From the NCBI GenBank assembly GCA_902797565.1, contig CADBTO010000400.1, positions 1 to 5,009 on the forward strand: a stretch of 5,009 bases of DNA, given 5' to 3'. The notes under the pieces are model-generated. The model was not told where the DNA came from, made no database searches, and saw only the letters and a list, made by a program, of their open reading frames with translations. The number at the start of each line of letters is the position of its first letter. Position 1 is the stretch's first letter. The stretch is from an uncultured Lachnospiraceae bacterium (GTDB lineage Bacteria > Bacillota > Clostridia > Lachnospirales > Lachnospiraceae). Of the stretch, positions 1 to 5,009 are shown one piece after another. A program made the translations under genes and the position numbers.

Positions 1-1
1 A

Positions 2-61
2 GCGAAGTTCCTTGCTGGGAAAGGCGCAGGGATGTACGATATGCGTGACGTAGTGGCGTAA
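2..61 (+). CDS. dapB: C-terminal tail of probable 4-hydroxy-tetrahydrodipicolinate reductase (partial)
   Basis: Only the last 19 codons and the TAA stop (59-61) are inside the window; base 1 belongs to the preceding codon. The readable end is AKFLAGKGAGMYDMRDVVA. From memory of the family, many Clostridia DapB proteins end in a very similar way, with a helix ending FL.GK, then a G(L/M)YDM turn and a short acidic-hydrophobic tail. DapB is a cytosolic enzyme that reduces hydroxy-tetrahydrodipicolinate with NAD(P)H in the diaminopimelate/lysine pathway, which feeds peptidoglycan and lysine synthesis. The other two plus-strand frames do not give a better gene end: frame 1 stops at 46-48 and has no family-like tail. 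A strong terminator begins about 40 bases after the stop, consistent with a genuine gene end. The call depends on a short fragment, so the identity is likely rather than certain. Confidence 0.68.
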   Translation, partial: AKFLAGKGAGMYDMRDVVA

Positions 62-99
62 GCAGAGGGAGTACAAACGTAAAAAACTGAAAAAAGCAC

Positions 100-139
100 A
101 AAAAAGCTCCATGGCAGGGAATGCCGTGGAGCTTTTTTT
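100..139. terminator. Bidirectional intrinsic terminator between convergent genes
   Basis: Bases 100-116 pair with 122-138 around a five-base GGGAA loop (117-121). The GC-rich core GCTCCATGGCA is followed on the plus strand by seven T (133-139) and preceded by six A (100-105), so the minus-strand transcript also ends in a U run. On the plus strand the stem is continuous with one G-U wobble (111-ATGG against CCGT). On the minus strand the same position becomes an A-C mismatch, so the hairpin should be somewhat stronger for the rightward transcript. It lies between the end of the dapB-like gene (stop 61) and the end of trkH (stop at 169), as expected for a shared terminator of convergent units. 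Confidence 0.93.
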
Positions 140-168
140 GATCGTGCGCCTGGCGGCGCCGTGAAGAA

Positions 169-1656
169 TTATGCAGCAGCCTTTGCTTTCGTCTTTCCGC
201 GTTCCCAGAACGCCTTCCATGTGGAAGGATGCAGCAGGATCAGCATCGGGAAAAGTTCCAGCCTGCCGGCGATCATATCGAAAATTAGGACCCACTTCGA
301 AAAGACGGAGAGGATCGAGAAGTTTGCGGCAGGCCCCACGCTGTTCAGGCCCGGTCCAATGTTGTTGAGACAGGCGCAGACCGCAGTGAAGCAGGTCACG
401 AGGTCGTCGTGGTCGAAGCAGACAAAAATGAAGGAGAGCAGGAAGATGAACAGGTAGATCACGAGGTATGCGCTTGTGGAGCGCACGGTTTCGTTGTCGA
501 TGCTCTTCCCGTCCATCTTCAGTTTTTTCACGATTTTCGGGTGGAAGTATGCGCCCACCTCCCGCCGTACCAGCTTGATCAGGATCAGGATCCGGGAGAT
601 CTTGAAACCGCCGCCCGTGGAACCTGCGCAGGCACCGAAGAACATGAGCAGGCAGATGATCCCTTTGGACAGGGTGGGCCAGGCGTTGTAGTCCACGGTG
701 GAAAATCCGGTTGAGGAGATGACAGATCCAACCTGGAAGAAAGCAGCCCGCAGCGCATCTCCGAAGTTTGACAGCTGGCTGCCTACCTGCCCTAGTACGT
801 TAAAACAAATCATGATGGACGAGGTAAAAATGATTGCGAAGTACGCGCGGACTTCCTCGATCTCCCACATTTTCTTATATTCTTTCCTATATAAGAAATA
901 ATAGAAATTGAAATTCACCCCGAAGAGGATCATAAAGGCCGTGATGATCCACTGCTGGACTGCCGTGTAGGATCCCGCGCTGTCATTATACAGCCCGAAT
1001 CCACCGGTTCCGGCGGTTCCAACCGCGATACAGAAGGCGTGGAACAGCGGCATATTGGAGCAGACCAGCAGGATGAACTGGACGAGCGTCATCACAATAT
1101 AAATGAGATAAAGGATCTTTGCAGACTCCCGCACTCTGGGCACCAGTTTTCCAACCGTGGGGCCGGGGCTCTCCGCGCGCATCAGGTTCATATTTGAGCC
1201 GGAACTCATCGGGAGTACCGCCAGCAGGAAAACCAGCACACCCATGCCGCCAATCCAGTGCGTGAAACAGCGCCATAGTGCATTCGCATGGGAGAGCGCT
1301 TCCACGTCATTTAGGATCGATGCACCCGTGGTTGTAAAGCCGGAAACCGTCTCGAATACAGCATCCGTGAAATTCGGGATATCACCGGTCAGGATGAAGG
1401 GAAGGCTGCCAAAAAGGGACAGCGCAATCCACGAAAGGGAGGTTGCAATACAGCCTTCTTTGAGATAAAACACGGTGTTGTCCGGCCGCCGGAAACTCAG
1501 AAGGAAACCGAAGCCGTAGCACAGCCCTCCGCACAGCAGATAAAACAGGGCATCCGATTCCGCGTATAGCAGCGCGGTCACCAAAGGAAGGAGCATGATG
1601 ATGCCCTCGATCCGGAGCACCTTCCCAACAACGTATAATATGATTCTTCGATTCAT
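169..1656 (-). CDS. trkH: TrkH-family potassium uptake membrane subunit
   Basis: This 495-residue integral membrane protein is the K+-conducting subunit of a Trk/Ktr system, working as a dimer gated by cytosolic TrkA. It shows four M1-P-M2 repeats. The filter motifs are SGFTTTGAS (about 105-113), GTAGTGGFG (213-221), SSTGFSTVDY (314-323) and NNIGPGLNSVGP (431-442). The loop CAGSTGGGFK (343-352) within the third M2 helix and the MIAGRLELFP motif (461-470) are also characteristic. Hydrophobic helices fill most of the rest. The N-terminal D1 region (about 1-90) matches TrkH length (around 480-500) rather than the shorter KtrB. The ATG follows the trkA stop by 16 bases, with a weak AGG (1665-1667) eight bases upstream, so translation is probably coupled to trkA. 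The C-terminus is a small Lys/Ala-rich tail. No broken motif or frameshift is visible. Na+-coupled KtrB-like transport cannot be excluded from sequence alone. Confidence 0.97.
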   Translation of the reverse strand: MNRRIILYVVGKVLRIEGIIMLLPLVTALLYAESDALFYLLCGGLCYGFGFLLSFRRPDNTVFYLKEGCIATSLSWIALSLFGSLPFILTGDIPNFTDAVFETVSGFTTTGASILNDVEALSHANALWRCFTHWIGGMGVLVFLLAVLPMSSGSNMNLMRAESPGPTVGKLVPRVRESAKILYLIYIVMTLVQFILLVCSNMPLFHAFCIAVGTAGTGGFGLYNDSAGSYTAVQQWIITAFMILFGVNFNFYYFLYRKEYKKMWEIEEVRAYFAIIFTSSIMICFNVLGQVGSQLSNFGDALRAAFFQVGSVISSTGFSTVDYNAWPTLSKGIICLLMFFGACAGSTGGGFKISRILILIKLVRREVGAYFHPKIVKKLKMDGKSIDNETVRSTSAYLVIYLFIFLLSFIFVCFDHDDLVTCFTAVCACLNNIGPGLNSVGPAANFSILSVFSKWVLIFDMIAGRLELFPMLILLHPSTWKAFWERGKTKAKAAA

Positions 1657-1672
1657 GATAAAAACCTATGGA

Positions 1673-3082
1673 TTACGATAGCATGTCATCCAGTTCATTA
1701 AATCCTTTTTGCGTTGTGACAACCATAACATGGTCTCCGACCAGGATCTTGTCATTCCCGCCGGGGAAGATGATCTGCTTCCCTCTTCCAATGAAGACCA
1801 GGCAGACGCCGGGCTTGAGTTTCAGGTCTTTCAGCGGGATGTCGCAGGCTTCGCATCTGGTGTCCACACAGAATTCAATCGCCTCCGCTTTGGAGTCGAA
1901 CATATGGTACAGGGTCTCGATGTTATTTTCCTCTCCACTGAGGTTTGAGGCGCGTTTCCCGCGTGCATAGGCGATGATCGCTTCAGATGTAATCAGGCGG
2001 GGGTATACAACGCTGCCCAGATCCAGATGCGCAACCACGTCGGAAAACGCGAAACGGTTGATCTTCGTGATGACCTTCGCGTCCGAAACTTCCCGCAGGT
2101 GCAGGGTCAGCAGGATGTTTTCCTCATCCATGCCGGTCAGGGCGACAAAGGAATCCACGGTATCAATGCCTTCTTCTTTGAGCAGCGCCTCGTTCGCGCC
2201 GTCTCCCTGGATAATGATCGCGTTTGGAAGCAGCTCTGCCAGCTCGTCGCAGCGCTTCGGGCTCCGTTCGATGATCTTTACGTCTATGCCGGAGCGCAGC
2301 AGCTGCTCCGCCAGATAGTACGAGCATTTCCCGCCGCCAATGATCATGCAGTTGCGGACCTGTGTGTTTTTGATGCCCAGCTGTTCCAGGCAGCGCATCC
2401 CGCGGTGTCGTGGTGCCACGAAGGAGATCCGGTCTCCGGTTTCAAATACGGTGGAACCATTTGGAATAAAGACTTCACCGCTGCGTTCCACAGCACAGAA
2501 CAGGAACCGGTCCGAGACGCTGTGCATAATGTCATATACCGGGCGTTCGATCAGTTTGGACTGTTCGCGGAGCTGGAATTTGATCAGCTGCGCCTGCCCA
2601 TGGGCGAAGTTGGTGACTTCCAGTGCGGCGGGCATAGACAGGATCCGGGCGATCTCCAGCGCGGATTCCATTTCCGGGTTGATAATCATCGTCAGGCCCA
2701 GCTGCGCTTTCAGGTATCCGCGCTCGCGGGCATAATCCGGTGTCCGGACCCGCGCGATCGTGGCACAGTGGCCGGTCCGGTGTGCCAGGGTGCAGCAGAG
2801 CAGGTTCAGCTCGTCGGAGTCCGTCACGGCGACCAGGAGGTCTGCTTCGTCAATGCCTGCTTCCTGTAAGACATTATTGCTGGCACCATTGCCGACGATG
2901 CCCAGGACGTCATAGGTTGTGGCGATCTCCATCGCTTTGGTTTCGTCCTGGTCCACCACCGTGACGTCGTTCCCTTCCTGGACCAGCCGCTCGGTGATGG
3001 TTGCGCCCACCTTTCCGCAGCCGATGATAATGACGGACAGCGGCGCTGGCACGTCAGACTGGGATTTGAAAAAGAAACTCAT
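1673..3082 (-). CDS. trkA: TrkA, cytosolic RCK/KTN regulatory subunit of K+ uptake
   Basis: This 469-residue cytosolic protein has the two-lobed TrkA architecture: RCK_N (about 15-135), RCK_C (about 150-232), a second RCK_N (about 243-360) and a second RCK_C (about 385-469). The first Rossmann fold is intact, with GCGKVG at 21-26 and D44 at the end of the second strand (VTVVDQD), the acidic residue expected to hold the ribose of NAD(H). The second fold begins MIIGGGKCS (246-254), where the last glycine of GxGxxG is Ser254, and has E272 at the equivalent acidic place. It should form a ring that gates TrkH in response to nucleotides. The start is fixed by a good ribosome binding site (AAAAGGAG, 3092-3099) nine bases before the ATG. 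It is the first gene of a leftward operon with trkH. RCK_C domains of some Bacillota K+ transporters bind c-di-AMP; whether this one does cannot be seen. Confidence 0.97.
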   Translation of the reverse strand: MSFFFKSQSDVPAPLSVIIIGCGKVGATITERLVQEGNDVTVVDQDETKAMEIATTYDVLGIVGNGASNNVLQEAGIDEADLLVAVTDSDELNLLCCTLAHRTGHCATIARVRTPDYARERGYLKAQLGLTMIINPEMESALEIARILSMPAALEVTNFAHGQAQLIKFQLREQSKLIERPVYDIMHSVSDRFLFCAVERSGEVFIPNGSTVFETGDRISFVAPRHRGMRCLEQLGIKNTQVRNCMIIGGGKCSYYLAEQLLRSGIDVKIIERSPKRCDELAELLPNAIIIQGDGANEALLKEEGIDTVDSFVALTGMDEENILLTLHLREVSDAKVITKINRFAFSDVVAHLDLGSVVYPRLITSEAIIAYARGKRASNLSGEENNIETLYHMFDSKAEAIEFCVDTRCEACDIPLKDLKLKPGVCLVFIGRGKQIIFPGGNDKILVGDHVMVVTTQKGFNELDDMLS

Positions 3083-3091
3083 GATGAGAAA

Positions 3092-3099
3092 CTCCTTTT
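3092..3099 (-). promoter_or_regulatory. Ribosome binding site of trkA
   Basis: On the minus strand the sequence reads AAAAGGAG, then nine bases, then ATG at 3082-3080. This is a near-consensus Shine-Dalgarno site and supports the chosen trkA start. The following ATGs in frame are much further into the Rossmann fold. Confidence 0.85.
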
Positions 3100-3118
3100 G
3101 AATGATTCAGTAATTTGT

Positions 3119-3147
3119 GCAATACCGATGCGAGTCAGCGATATTGC
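3119..3147 (-). promoter_or_regulatory. Nine-base-pair inverted repeat in the trkA leader
   Basis: Read on the minus strand, GCAATATCG (3147-3139) can pair with CGGTATTGC (3127-3119) around an 11-base loop. All nine pairs form in RNA with one U-G wobble; on the plus strand that position becomes a C-A mismatch. No T run follows, so it is not an intrinsic terminator. It could be a leader hairpin or a protein operator. The same GCAATA box recurs at 3155-3160, giving an alternative pairing. Confidence 0.45.
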
Positions 3148-3172
3148 CCTCCTATATTGCACCAAATTTAAT
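3144..3172 (+). promoter_or_regulatory. Candidate promoter for the GH94 gene
   Basis: TTGCCC (3144-3149), a 17-base spacer and TTTAAT (3167-3172) give a partial sigma-A match. It overlaps the candidate trkA promoter on the other strand and would leave a leader of roughly 200 bases. TATGAT at 3278-3283 is an alternative -10 nearer the gene but has no recognisable -35. Neither is strong, as is common for genes that need an activator. Confidence 0.25.
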
Positions 3173-3182
3173 AGAAAGTCAA
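3154..3182 (-). promoter_or_regulatory. Candidate trkA-trkH promoter
   Basis: On the minus strand TTGACT (3182-3177) matches five of six bases of the sigma-A -35 box. Seventeen bases later lies CAATAT (3159-3154), a poor -10; the better TATAGG starts three bases further on, giving a spacer of 20. Transcription would begin near 3145-3150 and leave a leader of about 65 bases. The -35 is good and the location is right, but the -10 is weak. Confidence 0.35.
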
Positions 3183-3215
3183 GCAGAAAGTCCGGGGGGA
3201 AACAGAAACAGCAAA

Positions 3216-3223
3216 AACGCGTT
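3216..3223. promoter_or_regulatory. AACGCGTT palindrome, possible LacI-family or cre-like operator
   Basis: AACGCGTT is a perfect eight-base palindrome with the central CG step typical of LacI-family operators. The wider 14 bases 3212-3225 resemble the CcpA cre consensus but mismatch it at three informative positions. Its place upstream of a sugar-catabolic gene is suggestive, but an eight-base palindrome can easily arise by chance. Confidence 0.2.
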
Positions 3224-3303
3224 CAAGAATCTGATATTTTTTGGTGGAATCTAAAAGAGAAAAACGGGCAGCAGGCGTATGATGGGGACAAAGAAAGACG
3301 TGT

Positions 3304-3324
3304 CAGCTTTCCAAGACAAAGCTG
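3304..3324. repeat. Inverted repeat CAGCTTT / AAAGCTG
   Basis: Bases 3304-3310 and 3318-3324 are exact reverse complements separated by seven bases. The element lies 57 bases before the GH94 start. No T run follows on either strand, so termination is unlikely. It may be an operator or a leader hairpin. Confidence 0.4.
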
Positions 3325-3339
3325 CAAGAAACCCACACA

Positions 3340-3361
3340 TGATCAACACACATTTTGATCA
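3340..3361. repeat. Inverted repeat TGATCAA / TTGATCA next to the GH94 ribosome binding site
   Basis: Bases 3340-3346 and 3355-3361 are exact seven-base reverse complements around an eight-base centre. Each arm contains the palindrome TGATCA. The right arm touches the AAAGGA ribosome binding site of the GH94 gene, so the repeat could act as an operator or as a hairpin that affects initiation. No protein is identified by the sequence. Confidence 0.45.
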
Positions 3362-3362
3362 G

Positions 3363-3368
3363 AAAGGA
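3363..3368 (+). promoter_or_regulatory. Ribosome binding site of the GH94 gene
   Basis: AAAGGA precedes the ATG at 3382 by 13 bases, longer than the usual 5-10. There is no better in-frame start: the encoded MKFGHFDD matches the normal N-terminus of this family, so the ATG is kept despite the long spacing. Confidence 0.6.
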
Positions 3369-3381
3369 ACGAAGAACCATT

Positions 3382-5009
3382 ATGAAATTCGGACACTTTG
3401 ACGACAAAAACCGCGAATATGTGATCACGAATCCGCAGACGCCGCAGCCCTGGGCGAACTACCTGGGCTCTCCGGAGTATGGCGCGATCATCTCCAACAA
3501 CGCCGGTGGCTACAGCTTCGCGAAGTCCGGCGCAAATGGCCGGATCCTGCGTTACGTCTTCAATGGCTTCGACCAGCCGGGACGGTATCTCTACATCAAG
3601 GACGCAGCAAGCGGAGACTACTGGTCTGCTTCGTGGCAGCCGGTGGGCAAGGATCTGGAGCAGTACCAGAGCAAGTGCTGCCACGGTACCGGGTATACGC
3701 GGATGGAGGCGGATTACGCGGGGATCCATTCCGAGGCGAATTATTATGTGCCGTTCGGGAAGTCCTATGAAGTCTGGGCACTGGAGCTGGAGAACCGTTC
3801 GGATCAGGAACGCGAACTGGTGGCGACCGGGTACTGCGAGTTTACGAACCATCCGAATTATGAGCAGGATCAGGTGAATCTGCAGTATTCGCTGTTTATC
3901 AGCCGTGCCTTTTTCCAGGAGAACCGGATCTGCCAGCAGCTCCATGGGAATCTGGATGCACTTCCGGAAGAGGAAAAGGTGGACGAAAAGCGTGTGACGG
4001 AGCGGTTCTTTGGTCTGGCAGGCGCTGCGGTTGATTCTTACTGCGGCGAGAAAGATGCTTTTCTGGGCAGCTATCGGGGGTATGGGAATCCGCAGGGCGT
4101 GGAAAGCGGGAATTTGGGCAATGTGGAAGCGATCAACGGGAATTCCTGCGGCGCGCTTTCCGCGAAGATCGTCCTGAAGCCTGGCGAGAAAAAGCAGGTG
4201 GCGTTCGTGCTCGGTGAAAAGTACAGCGATGAAGCGGCAGAAATCCTTACATCGTATGAGCAGACTAGAGAAGTGGTACAGAAGGAAATCGGGGAACTGA
4301 AGGCACATTGGGAAGGCTTCTTCTCAAGGTTCCAGGTCAAGACGCCGAGTCCGGAATTTGATTCGATGATGAACACCTGGCACGCGTACAACTGCTTTAT
4401 GACATTCATCTGGTCCCGTGCAGCGTCCTTTATCTACTGCGGGCTGCGGAACGGCTATGGCTACCGCGACACGGTACAGGATATCCAGGGCATCATCCAT
4501 CTGGCACCGGAAATGGCGGTTGAGAAGATCCGCTTCATGCTTTCCGCGCAGGTGGACAATGGCGGCGGGCTTCCGCTTGTGAAGTTCACGCACAACGCGG
4601 GGCATGAGGATACGCCGGACGATGCGTCCTATGTCAAGGAGACCGGCCATCCGGCATACCGCGCGGATGATGCACTGTGGCTCTTCCCGACAGTGTACAA
4701 GTATGTGGCAGAAAGCGGGAACCTGGCGTTCATCGACGAGGTGATTCCGTTCGCGAACGGGGATGAGGGCACGGTGTACGGTCATCTGAAGCGTGCGATT
4801 GATTTCACGATGAAGCACCTTGGATCCCACGGAATGCCTGCCGGCCTGTATGCAGACTGGAATGACTGCCTCCGCCTGGGCAAGGACGGGGAGTCCAGTT
4901 TTGTTGCACTGCAGTTCTATTACGCACTGGTGGTTATGGAGCAGTTTGCTGCATACAAGAACGATGAGGCGGGCCTGAAATTCCTGAAGGAAGAAAAGGA
5001 AGAGATGGG
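3382..5009 (+). CDS. GH94 inverting disaccharide phosphorylase, chitobiose phosphorylase-like (partial, C-terminus beyond window)
   Basis: The 542 codons present cover about two thirds of a protein that should be near 800 residues. GH94 enzymes cleave beta-linked disaccharides with phosphate, giving an alpha-sugar 1-phosphate and a free sugar. The N-terminal beta-sandwich spans about 1-270, opening MKFGHFDDKNREYVIT with NNAGGYSF at 39-46 and SGDYWSASWQPV at 77-88. A linker follows, then the (alpha/alpha)6 barrel from about 325. WSRAAS (344-349) supplies R346, GLRNGYGYRD (354-363) supplies R356, R362 and D363, and ADWND (491-495) supplies W493 and the proton donor D495. These correspond to R333, R343, D350, W490 and D492 of Vibrio chitobiose phosphorylase, as recalled. 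Phosphate-binding residues lie beyond the edge. There is no signal peptide, so it is cytosolic. The beta-sandwich resembles chitobiose phosphorylase more than classical cellobiose phosphorylase, but the segment between the D363 and D495 motifs is about ten residues shorter. The substrate (chitobiose, cellobiose, cellobionate or another) is therefore unresolved. It diverges from trkA. Confidence 0.95.
   Translation, partial: MKFGHFDDKNREYVITNPQTPQPWANYLGSPEYGAIISNNAGGYSFAKSGANGRILRYVFNGFDQPGRYLYIKDAASGDYWSASWQPVGKDLEQYQSKCCHGTGYTRMEADYAGIHSEANYYVPFGKSYEVWALELENRSDQERELVATGYCEFTNHPNYEQDQVNLQYSLFISRAFFQENRICQQLHGNLDALPEEEKVDEKRVTERFFGLAGAAVDSYCGEKDAFLGSYRGYGNPQGVESGNLGNVEAINGNSCGALSAKIVLKPGEKKQVAFVLGEKYSDEAAEILTSYEQTREVVQKEIGELKAHWEGFFSRFQVKTPSPEFDSMMNTWHAYNCFMTFIWSRAASFIYCGLRNGYGYRDTVQDIQGIIHLAPEMAVEKIRFMLSAQVDNGGGLPLVKFTHNAGHEDTPDDASYVKETGHPAYRADDALWLFPTVYKYVAESGNLAFIDEVIPFANGDEGTVYGHLKRAIDFTMKHLGSHGMPAGLYADWNDCLRLGKDGESSFVALQFYYALVVMEQFAAYKNDEAGLKFLKEEKEEM

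Noticed and set aside
144..168. GC-rich GGCGCC-type repeats just after the trkH stop
   Set aside because: The short palindromes do not form a convincing stem with a U run. The nearby hairpin at 100-139 explains termination.
161..457. Short plus-strand open frames over the 3' end of trkH
   Set aside because: They run antisense through the conserved fourth pore repeat of TrkH, have low-complexity translations and lack a ribosome binding site.
2027..2869. 280-residue plus-strand open frame opposite trkA
   Set aside because: It lies wholly antisense to a clear TrkA with intact domains, its translation shows no family motifs, and it has no convincing ribosome binding site. It is a codon-bias shadow.
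3083..3163. c-di-AMP (ydaO/yuaA) riboswitch ahead of the K+ uptake operon
   Set aside because: Such riboswitches do control K+ transporters in Bacillota, but the likely leader here is only about 65 bases, too short for that fold. I see neither its conserved core nor a terminator hairpin before trkA.
3343..4308. 321-residue minus-strand open frame opposite the GH94 gene
   Set aside because: It is antisense to a well-supported GH94 coding region. The Leu/Ile/Arg-rich translation is typical of the complement of a GC-rich gene and matches no family I recognise.
4324..4830. 168-residue minus-strand open frame opposite the GH94 barrel
   Set aside because: It overlaps the conserved catalytic region of the GH94 enzyme on the other strand, and its His/Arg-rich translation shows no domain.

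Overview
The window reads as chromosomal housekeeping and carbohydrate-metabolism DNA from a mid-GC member of the Bacillota, most likely a gut- or rumen-type Clostridia such as Lachnospiraceae. This is an inference. It rests on the style of the TrkA and TrkH proteins, on a cytosolic GH94 disaccharide phosphorylase, on strong AGGAG-type ribosome binding sites, and on a short tail that looks like DapB. Nothing in the sequence pins down genus or species.

Layout from left to right. Bases 2-61 (+) are the last 19 codons and stop of a gene whose tail resembles 4-hydroxy-tetrahydrodipicolinate reductase (dapB, lysine/diaminopimelate synthesis). Bases 100-139 hold a strong intrinsic terminator with A/T tracts on both sides, so it can serve both that gene and the convergent operon. 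Bases 169-1656 (-) encode TrkH, the potassium-conducting membrane subunit. Bases 1673-3082 (-) encode TrkA, its cytosolic nucleotide-binding gating subunit. The two lie 16 bases apart as a trkA-trkH operon read leftwards. Bases 3083-3381 form a divergent intergenic region with overlapping candidate promoters, three GCAATA-type boxes in inverted and direct arrangement, and three further short inverted repeats on the GH94 side. From 3382 (+) to the right edge runs the first 542 codons of a GH94 inverting glycoside phosphorylase; the missing C-terminal third lies outside the window.

How the genes work together. TrkA and TrkH make one low-affinity, high-rate K+ uptake system: TrkH is the pore and TrkA the RCK-domain regulator that senses nucleotides. 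The GH94 enzyme splits a beta-linked disaccharide in the cytosol with inorganic phosphate, saving one ATP per disaccharide. It has no evident functional link to K+ uptake beyond sharing an intergenic region. The sequence shows no mobile element, CRISPR array, RNA gene, phage gene or defence system. The coding content is ordinary; the points worth a second look are the dyads between trkA and the GH94 gene and the unresolved sugar specificity of the GH94 enzyme.
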